Positions 1 through 11,242 of a stretch of DNA of 64,000 nt are shown here, piece after piece. The notes under the pieces are model-generated. The model saw nothing but the letters and a program-made list of their open reading frames with translations, did not search any database and had not been told where the DNA came from. Position 1 is the stretch's first letter, and the number at the start of each line of letters is the position of its first letter. The position numbers were made by a program, and so were the translations under genes. The DNA comes from Pseudomonadota bacterium. Lineage in GTDB: Bacteria; Pseudomonadota; Gammaproteobacteria; Burkholderiales; Burkholderiaceae_C. The stretch lies in contig JAKBBP010000013.1 in the NCBI GenBank assembly GCA_021808445.1, forward strand, positions 1 to 64,000, written 5' to 3'.

Positions 1-36
1 TCCGTTGTTCGATCAAAAGTTCGGCCGGGGGCGTCA

Positions 37-123
37 TGGTGCGAGGGGGGGGACTCGAACCCCCACGCCTGTGAGGGCGTCAGGACCTAAACCTGGTGCG
101 TCTACCAATTTCGCCACCCTCGC
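37..123 (-). tRNA. tRNA-Leu (anticodon UAG)
   Basis: Read on the minus strand this is a complete long-variable-arm tRNA. The acceptor stem starts GCGAGGG and pairs with CCCTCGC, followed by discriminator A and an encoded CCA. The anticodon loop reads TTTAGGT, giving anticodon TAG, and the T-arm has the usual GGTTCGAGTCC. The length of 87 nt fits a class II leucine tRNA. Confidence 0.97.
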
Positions 124-309
124 GCGCGTCCTCGGCGCCGGCGTGATGCCCCCGACTCCCGCTCGGCCGTTGCGCCACGGCCGCGATTGTGACGCGACTG
201 CAGCCGGCGCGCCGCGGCGTCGTGCAGACGTCGGCGAAAAAAGCATTCTATCCTTTGCGCCGGGCACGCCCCCAAGGCGGGCTGCAACGCCCCTCCCGAC
301 CCCCCTTCC

Positions 310-1140
310 ATGGCCTCCGTAGACCCTCTGCAGCCCGATTTCGCTCCACGCGGCACCGCGTGGTACTACGCCACGCTGCACCTGGCCGCTCCGCGCCGGC
401 GCCAGCTGCTGCTGCTGCAGGCGTGGTGGCGCGCGGTGCGGGTGATCCCCGCCTCGGTGTCGGACCCGATCGTCGGCGCGGCCAAGCTGGGATGGTGGCG
501 CGCCCAGCTGCAGCAGATCGAGCAGGGACGGCCGGATCATCCGCTGCTGCGCGAGCTGCACCCCGCGCTGCGTGAGGCCCCGGGCGCCGCGGTGCTGCTG
601 GAGCAGGCGCTGGATACGGTGCAGCCCGCGGCGCCCGCGGCGCGTGCCGACTGGGACGCGCTGCACGCCGAATTGCTGCGCGGCAGCGGCAACGTGGCGC
701 GCGTCGCGATGCGCCTGGCCGGCAGCGACGAACCGGCGGCGCAGGCCTACTTCGCCGAGCTGGCGGCTGCGCTCGAGCTGGTGATCCTGCTGCGCGACGT
801 GGGCCGCGACGCGCGCGAACAGGTGGTGCGCCTGCCGCGCTCGCTGCTGCGCGCGCATGGCCTGGGGGAACATGACTTCGCGCAACTGCGCGACTCGCCG
901 CAGATGCGCGCGGCGCTGCGCGACGCGGCCGCCCAGGCGCGGCTGCGCCTTCAGGCTGCACGCGCGCTTCGCCCACGCGCAATGGGCCGCGCCGGCCGGG
1001 TTCCGGGCGCGCTGGGCCGCATGGGCGAGGCCTTGCTGCGCGAGCTGGAGCAGGCCGATCACGCGCTGCTCGAGCAGCGCATCAGCCTGCCGCCGCTGCG
1101 CCTGCTGTGGGAAGCCTGGCGCGCCAAGTTCGAGTCCTGA
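310..1140 (+). CDS. squalene/phytoene synthase family protein, NDUFAF6-like
   Basis: A 276-residue all-helical protein of the squalene/phytoene synthase fold. The stretch VSDPIVGAAKLGWWR near residues 49-63 closely resembles the VSEPMLGQIRLQWWR region of proteobacterial NDUFAF6-type proteins rather than true phytoene synthases. The first Asp-rich motif of prenyl-condensing enzymes is replaced (QAWWRAVRV), while the second keeps DxxxD as LRDVGRD. This suggests it does not make squalene or phytoene. Relatives in mitochondria assist complex I assembly; a similar role here is inference. It stands alone, just downstream of the divergent tRNA-Leu. Confidence 0.75.
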   Translation: MASVDPLQPDFAPRGTAWYYATLHLAAPRRRQLLLLQAWWRAVRVIPASVSDPIVGAAKLGWWRAQLQQIEQGRPDHPLLRELHPALREAPGAAVLLEQALDTVQPAAPAARADWDALHAELLRGSGNVARVAMRLAGSDEPAAQAYFAELAAALELVILLRDVGRDAREQVVRLPRSLLRAHGLGEHDFAQLRDSPQMRAALRDAAAQARLRLQAARALRPRAMGRAGRVPGALGRMGEALLRELEQADHALLEQRISLPPLRLLWEAWRAKFES

Positions 1141-1176
1141 AAGCCTGGACGGCGCAGGGCCAGCCCTGCCGGCGGC

Positions 1177-1617
1177 TCAGCCTCCGACCGCTCGGCGCAT
1201 GGCCGCGGGCAGCTCCACGCTCTTGCGCAGCGCGTGGTCGATCCACACCACCTTGGCACCGCCGTTGGCATAGACCTCTCCCGGGCGGTCTTCGCGCAGC
1301 AGCTCGTAATAGGTGTCGAAACTGCTGCGCCCGGGGTTGGCGGCATGCACGCGCACCAGCACCGAACCGGGATGGCGCAGTTCGCGCAGGAAATTGCAAA
1401 AGGCGTTGACCACCACCGGGCCCTGTCCGGGAGGCGGCGCGTCGGGCCCCTGCCCGGCCTGTTCCAGCAGCGCGTGCAGCCAGTCCATGCGGGCGATTTC
1501 CATGTAGCGGAAGTACAGCGTGTTGTTGACATGGCCCATGGCGTCCATGTCGCCCCAGCGCATGGGCACGACGGTCTCGAACACGAGGCGACGCTGCTCG
1601 GGAAGGCTCAGATCCAT
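1177..1617 (-). CDS. acyl-CoA thioesterase, YbgC/4HBT hot-dog family
   Basis: The product of 146 residues has the hot-dog thioesterase signature [14 protein letters not shown] near its N-terminus, with the catalytic Asp, followed by a long helix. Members hydrolyse acyl-CoA thioesters; the exact substrate cannot be read here. The start chosen (MDLSLPEQ) is 10 bp after the stop of the upstream SDR gene and has a GGCGAG-type ribosome site. A longer in-frame start would run into the SDR gene and adds only low-complexity sequence. It probably forms a two-gene operon with the SDR gene. Confidence 0.85.
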   Translation of the reverse strand: MDLSLPEQRRLVFETVVPMRWGDMDAMGHVNNTLYFRYMEIARMDWLHALLEQAGQGPDAPPPGQGPVVVNAFCNFLRELRHPGSVLVRVHAANPGRSSFDTYYELLREDRPGEVYANGGAKVVWIDHALRKSVELPAAMRRAVGG

Positions 1618-1627
1618 CTCGCCCCCT

Positions 1628-2410
1628 TCAGACGCCGAAGCCGTCGTCGGCGGAGATGACCGCACCGTTGACGAAGTGGCTCTGCCCACTGGCCAGCATC
1701 AGCAGCACCGGGTCGAGGTCCTCGGCGCGTCCCACCCGCTTGCGCGGAAGCATGTCCACCAGCTTGCGCCCGGCTTCGGTGTCCCAGTGCTCGTGGTTCA
1801 TCTCGGTGTCGATGTAGCCCGGGCAGATGGCGTTGACGTTGATGCCGAAACGCCCCCATTCCAGCGCCATCGCGCGGGTCATGTGGACCACCGCCGCCTT
1901 GCTCATGGCGTACACGCCGATCTGCGGCAGCACGCGCAGTCCCGCCATGGAGGCGATGTTGACGATGCGTCCGCCCGCCCAGGTGCCTGGAGCGGCACCG
2001 CGCGAGCGGGCGATCATGCGCCGCGCCACCTCCTGCGCGACGAAGAAGGCGCCTCGCACATTGGTGTCGAACATCAGGTCGAAATCCTCGGGCTGCACAT
2101 CGATCAGCCTGGAAGCCACCGACACGCCGGCGTTGTTGACCAGGATATCGATGTTGCCCACCTCGGTTTCCGCATGCGCCACCGCGCTGCGGATGCTGGC
2201 GGGGTCGTCCACGTCCAGCGCCACCACGTGGGCGTCGCCGCCGGCGCCCTCGATGCTGGCACGCAGCTCCTTGAGCCGCTCGGTGCGCCGGCTGGCCAGC
2301 ACCACCGCGGCGCCGGCGCCCGCCAGTGCCCGCGCGAACTGCCAGCCGAGGCCGCTGGACGCTCCGGTGACGAGCGCCACGCGCCCGGAAAGATCAATCG
2401 TGTAAGCCAT
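1628..2410 (-). CDS. short-chain dehydrogenase/reductase (SDR)
   Basis: A 260-residue classical SDR. It shows the cofactor-binding TGASSGLG motif near residue 15, NNAG near residue 93, and the catalytic YAMSK motif with an upstream Ser. The family uses NAD(P)H to oxidise or reduce alcohols and ketones, and FabG-like 3-oxoacyl substrates are possible. The C-terminus ([15 protein letters not shown]) is typical. Pairing with a downstream thioesterase suggests a role in acyl-CoA metabolism, which is inference. The gene is divergent from moaA with about 140 bp between the two starts. Confidence 0.9.
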   Translation of the reverse strand: MAYTIDLSGRVALVTGASSGLGWQFARALAGAGAAVVLASRRTERLKELRASIEGAGGDAHVVALDVDDPASIRSAVAHAETEVGNIDILVNNAGVSVASRLIDVQPEDFDLMFDTNVRGAFFVAQEVARRMIARSRGAAPGTWAGGRIVNIASMAGLRVLPQIGVYAMSKAAVVHMTRAMALEWGRFGINVNAICPGYIDTEMNHEHWDTEAGRKLVDMLPRKRVGRAEDLDPVLLMLASGQSHFVNGAVISADDGFGV

Positions 2411-2551
2411 GGGATGTTTCGGACAGGAAGTACGGCTCGGCCCTCGCCGCCGCAAGCGCCCGATGCTACGCGCCTTGCCGCGCCGCAACAACGGCGCCGA
2501 CCCTGCCTGGCCCGCGCGGCAGGGGGGCGGGGATTTGTCGATAATGCGAGG

Positions 2552-3691
2552 ATGTCCGAACGAACCATTCCGCTGGTCGACCATCGCTACGCGACCAGCA
2601 TCCCCCAGGTCCCGGCGGAGGTGCCCGCAGCGGGCAGCCTGGTCCACGATCGTCTGGGCAGGCCGCTGCACGATCTGCGGATCTCGGTGACGGACCGCTG
2701 CAATTTCCGCTGCACGTATTGCATGCCGAAGGAGATCTTCGATACGCAGTACGAGTTCCTGCGCCATGACGAGCTGCTTCGCTTCGAGGAGATCGAGCGC
2801 GTGGCGCGAGCCTTCGTGGAACTCGGCGTGCGCAAGCTGCGCATCACCGGCGGCGAGCCGCTGCTGCGCCGCGGGGTGGAGCAGCTGGTGGCCATGCTGG
2901 CACGCCTGCGCGGCGCCGACGGCGAAGCCGTGGAACTGACCATGACCACCAACGCCTCGGCGCTGGCGCGCAAGGCGCAGGCACTGCGCGAGGCCGGGCT
3001 GCACCGCGTCACGGTCAGCCTGGACGCGGTGGACGATGAGGTGTTCCGCCGCATGAACGACGTGGACTTCCCGGTGGCCACGGTACTGGAGGGCATCCGC
3101 GCCGCGCAGCAGGTGGGGCTGGCCCCGGTGAAGGTGAACATGGTGGTGCAGCGCGGGGTCAACGATCACCAGGTGCTGCCGATGATCGAGCATTTCCGGG
3201 GCAGCGGCGTGGTGCTGCGGTTCATCGAGTTCATGGACGTGGGCAACACCAACGGCTGGCGCATGGACCAGGTGCTGCCAGCGGCCGAATTGCTCGAGCG
3301 CATCGGCGAGCGCTACCCGCTGCGCGCGCTGGATCCCACCGTGGTGGGCGAGACCGCCGAGCGCTGGATGCTGGCCGACGGCAGCCTGGAAATCGGCCTC
3401 ATCTCCAGCGTCACGCGCGCCTTCTGCCGGGATTGCAACCGCGCAAGGCTGTCGATGGAGGGCAAGCTGTACCTGTGCCTGTTCGCCAGCCACGGCCACG
3501 ACCTGCGCGCGCTGCTGCGCGGCGACGCCGCGCGGGGCGTACAGGCGGTGAGCGACCAGGCGCTGCGTGGGGCCATTGCCGAGGTCTGGAAGGGCCGCGC
3601 GGATCGCTACTCGGAACTGCGCAGCCAGGCCGCGCCCGACACCGGCGCGCCCTCGCCGCGTCGGGTCGAGATGTCCTACATCGGCGGCTGA
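2552..3691 (+). CDS. moaA: GTP 3',8-cyclase MoaA (molybdenum cofactor biosynthesis)
   Basis: This radical-SAM enzyme converts GTP to 3',8-cyclo-dihydro-GTP, the first step of molybdopterin synthesis. The 379-residue product has the N-terminal CNFRCTYC cluster motif, TGGEPLLR for SAM binding, and the C-terminal second cluster motif CRDCNRAR followed by a third cysteine in YLCLF. It ends in the conserved Gly-Gly tail needed for activity. The start [10 protein letters not shown] matches family length. It heads a moaA-mobA-moeA operon, with mobA beginning one base after its stop. Confidence 0.97.
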   Translation: MSERTIPLVDHRYATSIPQVPAEVPAAGSLVHDRLGRPLHDLRISVTDRCNFRCTYCMPKEIFDTQYEFLRHDELLRFEEIERVARAFVELGVRKLRITGGEPLLRRGVEQLVAMLARLRGADGEAVELTMTTNASALARKAQALREAGLHRVTVSLDAVDDEVFRRMNDVDFPVATVLEGIRAAQQVGLAPVKVNMVVQRGVNDHQVLPMIEHFRGSGVVLRFIEFMDVGNTNGWRMDQVLPAAELLERIGERYPLRALDPTVVGETAERWMLADGSLEIGLISSVTRAFCRDCNRARLSMEGKLYLCLFASHGHDLRALLRGDAARGVQAVSDQALRGAIAEVWKGRADRYSELRSQAAPDTGAPSPRRVEMSYIGG

Positions 3692-3692
3692 C

Positions 3693-4322
3693 ATGGCCGT
3701 GCCCGCCACGGGGGCCGCGAGCGCGCGGGCTTCGATCGATCCCTCCCGGATCACCGGGCTCGTGCTGGCGGGCGGGCGCGGCTCGCGCATGGGCGGGGCC
3801 GACAAGGGCCTGCTGGATCTGCACGGCCTGAGCCTGGCGGCTCACGCGATGCGCCGTCTTTCGCCGCAGGTGGGGGACATGCTGATCAGCGCCAACCGGC
3901 ACCTGGACGAGTACGCCCGCCTGGGCGCGCGGGTACTGCAGGACGCGCAGCCGCAAGCCTTCGCCGGCCCGCTTGCGGGCGTCGCCGCGGGACTGAGCGC
4001 CTGCACCACGCCATGGCTGCTGTGCGTGCCCTGCGACGGCCCCTGGCTGCCGCCGGATCTGGCACAACGCCTGGGGCAGGCGGCGCTCGCCGCGGGGCGC
4101 GATGCCGCCATCGCCGTGACGGGCGGGCGCCGCCAGCCGGTGCATGCCCTGCTGCGCCGCGAGCTGCTGGAATCCCTGCTCGGGTTCCTGGCGGGCGAGA
4201 GCCGCAAGGTCGAAGACTGGCTGGGTACGGTAGGCTTCGCCGAGGCCGTGTTCGATGACCCGCGGGCCTTCGACAACATCAACCTGCCGCAACAGCTCGA
4301 GGCCCTGAGGGGGCGTGACTGA
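3693..4322 (+). CDS. mobA: molybdenum cofactor guanylyltransferase MobA
   Basis: MobA transfers GMP from GTP to molybdopterin to make the bis-MGD cofactor used by enzymes such as nitrate reductase and formate dehydrogenase. The 209-residue product carries the nucleotide-binding motif LVLAGGRGSRMGGADKGL and later the PCDGPWLPP metal/nucleotide region and the C-terminal FDNINLP found in the family. It starts just after moaA and overlaps moeA by one base (TGATG), so translation is probably coupled. Confidence 0.96.
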   Translation: MAVPATGAASARASIDPSRITGLVLAGGRGSRMGGADKGLLDLHGLSLAAHAMRRLSPQVGDMLISANRHLDEYARLGARVLQDAQPQAFAGPLAGVAAGLSACTTPWLLCVPCDGPWLPPDLAQRLGQAALAAGRDAAIAVTGGRRQPVHALLRRELLESLLGFLAGESRKVEDWLGTVGFAEAVFDDPRAFDNINLPQQLEALRGRD

Positions 4323-5608
4323 TGCGAAGCCCGTCCGGGAAGCCTGAGATGCCATCGCCTCGCGCCCACGCCGACGACGCCCTGCTCAGCGTGGAGCAGG
4401 CGCGCGAGATGCTGCGCCAGTTGCCCGCGCCGCACCTGGAAAGCCGCCCGGTGCCCCTGCACGAGGCCTTGCAGCGGGTGCTGGGCGTCGATGTGGTGGC
4501 ACCCTTCGACGTACCGGCGCACGACAACGCCGCCATGGATGGCTACGCGCTGCGCGGGGCCGACCTGGTGGAAGGTGCGCCGGCTCGCCTGCGCGTGGCC
4601 GGACGGGCCCTCGCGGGGCATGCCTTCGCCGGCGAACTGCCGGCGCAGGCCTGCGTGCGCATCATGACCGGCGCGGTGCTTCCGGCTGGCTGCGACACCG
4701 TGGTGCCGCAGGAACTGTGCCGCGAGACCGAGGGCCACTTGCACATCGCGCCCGGCGCGGTTCGCGCCGGCGACCATGTGCGCCGTCGTGGCGAGGATCT
4801 GTGCGCCGGGCGAGCCGCGCTGCACCAGGGGCGGGTGCTGCGCGCCGCCGATCTGGGCCTGGCGGCCTCCCTGGGCATCGGCGAGCTTCCGGTGCGCAGG
4901 CGCCTGAGGGTCGCGTTCCTGTCCAGCGGGGACGAACTGCGCTCCATCGGCCAGCCCCTCGAGGCGGGCTGCATCTACGACAGCAACCGGCACACGCTGT
5001 GGGCGATGCTGGCGCGACTGGGCTGCGACGCACTGGACCTGGGGCTGGTGCCGGACGATCCGCAGTTGCTGGAGGCGGCGCTGCGCCGCGGCTGCGAGCA
5101 GGCCGACGTGGTGATCAGCTCCGGCGGACTGGGGGTCGGCGATGCCGACCACCTCGGGCGCACGCTGGCGCGCCTGGGCGATGTCAGCTTCCGTCAGGTG
5201 GCGCTGCGCCCGGGCCGCCCGCTGGCCTGCGGGATCCTGCGCTGCGGGGACCGCCACACGGTGCTGCTGGGCCTGCCGGGCAACCCGGTGGCGGTGATGG
5301 TGACCTTCTACGTGCTGGTGCGCGACTTGCTGTTGCGCCTCATGGGCGCAGCGCCGGCGGCCCCGCTGCTGCTGCGCGCGGTGGCGGCGCATGCGCTGCG
5401 CAAGCGCCCGGGCCGCACCGAATACCAGCGGGCCACGCTGCGCCGCCGGGCCGATGGCCGCTGGGAAGCTGCCAGCACCGGCAACCAGGGCTCGGGGGTG
5501 CTGCACTCGATGAGCCAGGCCGACGGACTGCTGGTGCTGGAGCACGATCGCGGCAACGTGGCCGCGGGGGAGGAAGTGGACTTCCTGCCGTTCGAGGGCC
5601 TGGTGTAG
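4322..5608 (+). CDS. moeA: molybdopterin molybdenumtransferase MoeA
   Basis: MoeA inserts molybdate into adenylated molybdopterin. The 428-residue product shows HDNAAMDGYAL, RIMTGAVLPAGCDTVVPQE, the SSGDE nucleotide motif and GLPGNPVAVMV in the order expected for domains I to IV. The start used overlaps the mobA stop; a second Met nine codons in (MPSPRAHAD) is also possible. It is the last gene of the moaA-mobA-moeA operon and converges with the tail gene of the isc operon only 2 bp away. Confidence 0.95.
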   Translation: MRSPSGKPEMPSPRAHADDALLSVEQAREMLRQLPAPHLESRPVPLHEALQRVLGVDVVAPFDVPAHDNAAMDGYALRGADLVEGAPARLRVAGRALAGHAFAGELPAQACVRIMTGAVLPAGCDTVVPQELCRETEGHLHIAPGAVRAGDHVRRRGEDLCAGRAALHQGRVLRAADLGLAASLGIGELPVRRRLRVAFLSSGDELRSIGQPLEAGCIYDSNRHTLWAMLARLGCDALDLGLVPDDPQLLEAALRRGCEQADVVISSGGLGVGDADHLGRTLARLGDVSFRQVALRPGRPLACGILRCGDRHTVLLGLPGNPVAVMVTFYVLVRDLLLRLMGAAPAAPLLLRAVAAHALRKRPGRTEYQRATLRRRADGRWEAASTGNQGSGVLHSMSQADGLLVLEHDRGNVAAGEEVDFLPFEGLV

Positions 5609-5610
5609 CT

Positions 5611-6093
5611 TCAGAAGATCCGGTTGATCAGGTCCTCGCCCAGGCCGATGCCGGCTCCCATGGCCACCGCCTGGCCGAAGCCGGAACCCAGGAATCCGCG
5701 CAGCATGGAGCCCATGCCGCCCTGCTGGGGGTAGCCCTGCTGGGGGTAGCCCTGCTGGGGGTAGCCCTGCTGAGGGTAGCCTTGCTGGGGGTAGCCCGGG
5801 GCCTGCTGGGGCGCCACCGCCGGCACGCCGCCCTGCCCGAGCGCCGGCTGCATGCGTTCGTGCTCGGCCTGCCACATGGCGTGGATGGCCTGCAGCAGCG
5901 CGTTCATCTGCTGCTGCTGGGCCTGCACGGCCAGCGCCAGCTCGCGCAGATCGAGCTGCCACTCGCGGGCGTCGGCATTGCCGCCCTGCGCGGCGGCCTG
6001 CAGCTTGCCCGCCAGCGCCTGGAGTTCCTGCGCGATGGTCTGGTCCTGTGCCTGAAGCTGGGCGTAGGCCTGGTCGATGGTGGGTAGGTCCAT
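5611..6093 (-). CDS. small GYPQQ-repeat protein at the end of the isc operon
   Basis: A 160-residue protein of unknown function. Residues 1-80 are Gln- and Ala-rich and predicted helical, then come five copies of GYPQQ, then a glycine-rich C-terminus (MLRGFLGSGFGQAVAMGAGIG). No signal peptide is seen. It starts one base after the fdx stop, with an AGGAGG ribosome site inside the end of fdx, so it is very likely co-transcribed and translated with the isc genes. The Gln/Pro/Gly repeats look like a flexible or self-associating linker. Any role in iron-sulfur assembly rests on position alone. Confidence 0.8.
   Translation of the reverse strand: MDLPTIDQAYAQLQAQDQTIAQELQALAGKLQAAAQGGNADAREWQLDLRELALAVQAQQQQMNALLQAIHAMWQAEHERMQPALGQGGVPAVAPQQAPGYPQQGYPQQGYPQQGYPQQGYPQQGGMGSMLRGFLGSGFGQAVAMGAGIGLGEDLINRIF
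5721..5795. repeat. five tandem 15-bp repeats
   Basis: Five near-identical 15-bp units (CCTGCTGGGGGTAGC on the plus strand, with one change in each of copies four and five) encode the GYPQQ pentapeptides of the overlapping minus-strand gene. Because the unit is a multiple of three, copy-number change would lengthen or shorten the protein without a frameshift. Confidence 0.95.
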
Positions 6094-6094
6094 G

Positions 6095-6435
6095 TCAGCC
6101 CTCCTTCGCGTGGTTGATCGAGTACTTGGGAATTTCGATGGTCACGTCCTCGCCATCAAGGATAGCCTGACAGGACAGGCGCGAGCTCGGCTCCAGCCCC
6201 CAGGCGCGGTCGAGCAGGTCTTCCTCGCTCTCGTCGGCCTCGCCCAGCGAATCGAAGCCCTTGCGCACGATCACGTGGCAGGTGGTGCAGGCGCAGGACA
6301 TCTCGCAGGCATGCTCGATGGGAATGCCGTGCTCGAGCAGGGCCTCGCAGATCGACGTGCCGCGCTCGGCCTCGACCTTTGCGCCTTGCGGGCAGTATTC
6401 CTGGTGCGGAAGTACGGTGATCACGGGCATGGGCT

Positions 6436-6439
<4 letters not shown>
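6095..6439 (-). CDS. fdx: ISC-type [2Fe-2S] ferredoxin
   Basis: An electron-transfer ferredoxin that feeds electrons to the IscS/IscU assembly complex. The 114-residue product has cluster cysteines C45, C51 and C54 in [13 protein letters not shown] and C90 in RLSCQ, corresponding to C42/C48/C51/C87 of the E. coli protein. The start chosen (MKPMPV) overlaps the hscA stop by four bases (ATGA); MPV three codons later is an alternative. The next gene, the GYPQQ-repeat protein, begins one base after its stop. Confidence 0.96.
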
Positions 6440-8319
<1,880 letters not shown>

Positions 8320-8404
8320 GCTGGCTGTCTTCGCGCGGCGGTCCGCGCGGCAGGTTTTCGTGGAAAACGCAAAAGGAAGTGGCGCGGGTCGCCCGCGAAG
8401 GCCG

Positions 8405-8968
8405 TCAGCTTGCCTCGGGCCTGCGCGCGCGCGGCGCGAGGTCGCGCCGGAAACGCTCGATGAACATCAGCACGCGGACCTCGGCGGCCGCCTCGCGCGT
8501 GGCACGCGCACGCGCCCCGGCATCGGCAGGCGCTCCGTCGAGGTGGCGCGCGATCGAACGCAGCACCTCGGCGCGCCGCTGCTCCACGCGCGCCGCCAGG
8601 CCTTGCAGGGCCTGCGGATCACCGCCGGCACGCGCCTCGTCCAGGTCTTCGCGCCACTGCATCTGCTCATCGAGAAAATCCACGGGCATCGCGGTGTTTC
8701 GCTCGGCATCGATGGGCACGCCGCGAAGCTCGCACAGATAGCCTGCGCGCGCCAGAGGGTCGAGCAGCGTGCGGTAGGCGGTGTTGACCAGCGTGGACCA
8801 CTGCATCGCCACGCGGGCCTGGGCGTCACCGCCGCCGGCGAAGCGGTCGGGATGCACCAGCGCCTGCAGGCGCCGCCAGGCGCGGCTCAATGCCTCGGTG
8901 TCCAGCGCGAAGCGCGGCTCCAGACCGAAGAGCGCGAAATGATCGCCGCGGAAATCGGCGCCGGCCAT
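8405..8968 (-). CDS. hscB: co-chaperone HscB (J-domain protein)
   Basis: HscB delivers IscU to HscA and stimulates its ATPase. The 187-residue product begins with a J-domain that includes the HPD tripeptide (VHPDRF, about residue 38) and ends with the helical IscU-binding domain. The ATG used ([11 protein letters not shown]) is preceded directly by a GTG that could also serve. The reading frame stays open far upstream through iscA, so the start was set by family length. It is separated from iscA by about 74 bp. Confidence 0.95.
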   Translation of the reverse strand: MAGADFRGDHFALFGLEPRFALDTEALSRAWRRLQALVHPDRFAGGGDAQARVAMQWSTLVNTAYRTLLDPLARAGYLCELRGVPIDAERNTAMPVDFLDEQMQWREDLDEARAGGDPQALQGLAARVEQRRAEVLRSIARHLDGAPADAGARARATREAAAEVRVLMFIERFRRDLAPRARRPEAS

Positions 8969-9042
8969 CACCCCTTGCGGCGGCGAGCCGTGCGCGCGGC
9001 CATGGACTGCGGTGTCCAAATCGAGATCCGTGTCGGTGAGAT

Positions 9043-9366
9043 TCAGACCCGGAAGGACTCGCCGCAGCCGCAGCGGTCGCGTTCGTTGGGATTGCTGAAC
9101 TTGAAGCCCTGCTGCAATCCCTCGCGCACGAAGTCGAGCTCGGTGCCGTCCAGGTAGCTCAGGCTTTGCGGGTCCACCAGAACCTTCACGCCGTGGCTCT
9201 CGAACACCTGGTCCTCCGGCGCCACCGTGTCGGCGTACTCGAGCTTGTAGGCCAGGCCCGAGCAGCCGGTGGTCTTGACGCCCAGGCGCACGCCGACGCC
9301 CTTGCCGCGCTGGCTCAGGTATTTCGAGACGTGCCTGGCGGCGCTTTCGGTCAGGGTGATGGACAT
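9043..9366 (-). CDS. iscA: A-type iron-sulfur carrier IscA
   Basis: IscA carries iron or Fe-S clusters to target proteins. The 107-residue product has the three conserved cysteines C35 (TTGCSGLAY) and C99/C101 in the C-terminal CGCGESF motif. Length and motif spacing are standard for the family. It sits between iscU and hscB in the usual isc order. Confidence 0.97.
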   Translation of the reverse strand: MSITLTESAARHVSKYLSQRGKGVGVRLGVKTTGCSGLAYKLEYADTVAPEDQVFESHGVKVLVDPQSLSYLDGTELDFVREGLQQGFKFSNPNERDRCGCGESFRV

Positions 9367-9412
9367 GACGGCTTGCTCCGGTACGGCGGGTGCGATGATG
9401 GGTCCTTCGGAT

Positions 9413-9442
9413 GGCTTGGGCTTGGGCTTGGGCTCGGGCTTG
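9413..9442. repeat. five tandem 6-bp repeats in the iscU-iscA spacer
   Basis: Five copies of GGCTTG (the fourth is GGCTCG) lie between the stop of iscU and the start of iscA, within an otherwise non-coding 90-bp gap. On the transcribed strand this is a C/A-rich tract. It is simple-sequence DNA in a spacer; no function can be read from it. Confidence 0.85.
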
Positions 9443-9456
9443 GATCCTGCCTGCGC

Positions 9457-9879
9457 TCAGGCGGCTGCCTGCTGCACTGCGGCGGCGGTCTGCGCGACGC
9501 CACCGTGACGTTCCTGGTAGTCCTTCACGGCAGCCTTGATCGCGTCCTCGGCGAGGATCGAGCAGTGGATCTTCACCGGCGGCAGCGCCAGCTCCTCGGC
9601 GATCTGGGTGTTGCGGATCTTCAGCGCGTCGTCGAGGGACTTGCCCTTGACCCATTCGGTGACCAGCGACGACGAGGCGATGGCCGAGCCGCAACCGTAG
9701 GTCTTGAAACGCGCATCCTCGATGATGCCCTGTTCGTTGACCTTGATCTGCAGCTTCATGACGTCGCCGCAGGCCGGCGCGCCGACCATGCCGGTGCCCA
9801 CCGCGGGGTCGTCCTTGGCGAAGGATCCGACATTGCGCGGGTTTTCGTAGTGGTCGATGACTTTGTCGCTATAGGCCAT
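9457..9879 (-). CDS. iscU: Fe-S cluster scaffold IscU
   Basis: IscU is the scaffold on which [2Fe-2S] clusters are built. Cluster ligands C37 (APACGDV), C63 (TYGCGSA) and C106 (KIHCSIL) are present, as is the HscA-recognition motif LPPVK at residues 99-103. The product is 140 residues because of an Ala/Gln-rich C-terminal tail of about 15 residues beyond the usual end. It follows iscS by 46 bp. Confidence 0.97.
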   Translation of the reverse strand: MAYSDKVIDHYENPRNVGSFAKDDPAVGTGMVGAPACGDVMKLQIKVNEQGIIEDARFKTYGCGSAIASSSLVTEWVKGKSLDDALKIRNTQIAEELALPPVKIHCSILAEDAIKAAVKDYQERHGGVAQTAAAVQQAAA

Positions 9880-9925
9880 GATGTCCTCCTGATTCGTGTT
9901 GGGGCGCTTGGATAGCCGCTGCAGC

Positions 9926-11146
9926 TCAGTGCGCGGCCCACTGGATGGTGTTCAGATCGATGCCGTCCTGGTGCATTTCCCACAGGGGCGAGAGCTCGCG
10001 CAGCTTGCCCACCTTCTCCTTGAGCAGGGCGACCGCCTGGTCGATCTGTTCCTCGGTGGTGAAGCGCCCGATGGTCATGCGAAGCGAGGAATGGGCCAGC
10101 TCGTCGCTGCGGCCCAGCGCGCGCAGCACGTAGGAAGGCTCCAGGCTGGCCGAGGTGCAGGCCGAGCCGCTGGACACGGCGATGCCCTTGAGGGCCATGA
10201 TGAGGGATTCGCCCTCGACGAAATTGAAGCTGGCGTTGAGGTTGTGGGGCACACGGCGCTCGAGGCTGCCGTTGATGTAGACCTCGTCGATGCCGCGGAT
10301 GCCCTCGAGCAGGCGGCTCTGCAGCATGCGCACGCGCTCGATCTCGGTGCCCATCTCCAGGCGGGCGATCCGGTAGGCCTCGCCCATGCCGACGATCTGG
10401 TGGGTGGGCAGCGTGCCCGAGCGCATGCCGCGCTCGTGCCCGCCGCCGTGCATCTGGGCCTCGATGCGCACGCGAGGCTTGCGCCGAACGTACAGCGCGC
10501 CCACGCCCTTGGGGCCGTAGGTCTTGTGCGAGGCCAGGCTCATCAGGTCGATGGGGCTGTTCTGCAGGTCGATGGTGACCTTGCCCGTGGCCTGCGCGGC
10601 ATCCACGTGCAGCAGCACGCCACGCTCGCGGCAAAGCGCGCCGATGGCGCCCACATCCTGGATCACTCCGATCTCGTTGTTGACCAGCAGGATCGAAGCC
10701 AGGATGGTGTCGGGCCGCAGGGCCTTGCGGAAGCGGTCGAGATCGAGCAGGCCGTCGGCCTCGACGTCGAGGTAGCTGAGCTCGAAGCCCTGGCGTTCGA
10801 GCTCGCGGCAGGTATCCAGCGTGGCCTTGTGCTCGGTGCGCAGGGTCACGATGTGCTTGCCGCGGCCCTGGTAGAAATGCGCGGCACCCTTGAGCGCCAG
10901 GTTGATGGACTCGGTGGCGCCGGAGGTCCAGACCAGCTCGCGCGGATCGCAATGCACCAGCTCGGCCACCTGCGAGCGCGCGCGCTCCACCGCCTCCTCG
11001 GCCTCCCAACCCCACGCGTGGCTGCGCGAGGCCGGGTTTCCGAAGTGTTCGTACAACCACGGAATCATGGCCTCCACGACGCGCGGGTCGACGGGGGTGG
11101 TCGCGCCGTAGTCCATGTAAATCGGGAAGTGCGGGGTCGTGGGCAT
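9926..11146 (-). CDS. iscS: cysteine desulfurase IscS
   Basis: This PLP enzyme converts cysteine to alanine and supplies persulfide sulfur to IscU, tRNA thiolation and other pathways. The 406-residue protein shows the PLP lysine in SHKTYGPKG and the active-site cysteine loop [20 protein letters not shown]. It ends with the acidic-to-hydrophobic tail that contacts IscU. It lies second in the operon, about 96 bp after iscR. Confidence 0.97.
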   Translation of the reverse strand: MPTTPHFPIYMDYGATTPVDPRVVEAMIPWLYEHFGNPASRSHAWGWEAEEAVERARSQVAELVHCDPRELVWTSGATESINLALKGAAHFYQGRGKHIVTLRTEHKATLDTCRELERQGFELSYLDVEADGLLDLDRFRKALRPDTILASILLVNNEIGVIQDVGAIGALCRERGVLLHVDAAQATGKVTIDLQNSPIDLMSLASHKTYGPKGVGALYVRRKPRVRIEAQMHGGGHERGMRSGTLPTHQIVGMGEAYRIARLEMGTEIERVRMLQSRLLEGIRGIDEVYINGSLERRVPHNLNASFNFVEGESLIMALKGIAVSSGSACTSASLEPSYVLRALGRSDELAHSSLRMTIGRFTTEEQIDQAVALLKEKVGKLRELSPLWEMHQDGIDLNTIQWAAH

Positions 11147-11242
11147 GATCGGGTTGGGGTCCGGATTCCGAGGGTTGCGATCTGGGTGCCGGGCGGGGAG
11201 CGGGGGCGGCGGTGCACACCGCCCCGGGCTGCGCCGCGGCGC

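Noticed and set aside
1520-2551. N-terminal extension of moaA of over 300 codons
   Set aside because: The extension is antisense to the SDR and thioesterase genes; MoaA family length and motifs support the start at 2552.
5721-5795. CRISPR-like array
   Set aside because: Repeats are 15 bp without spacers and encode a peptide repeat; no cas gene is present in the window.
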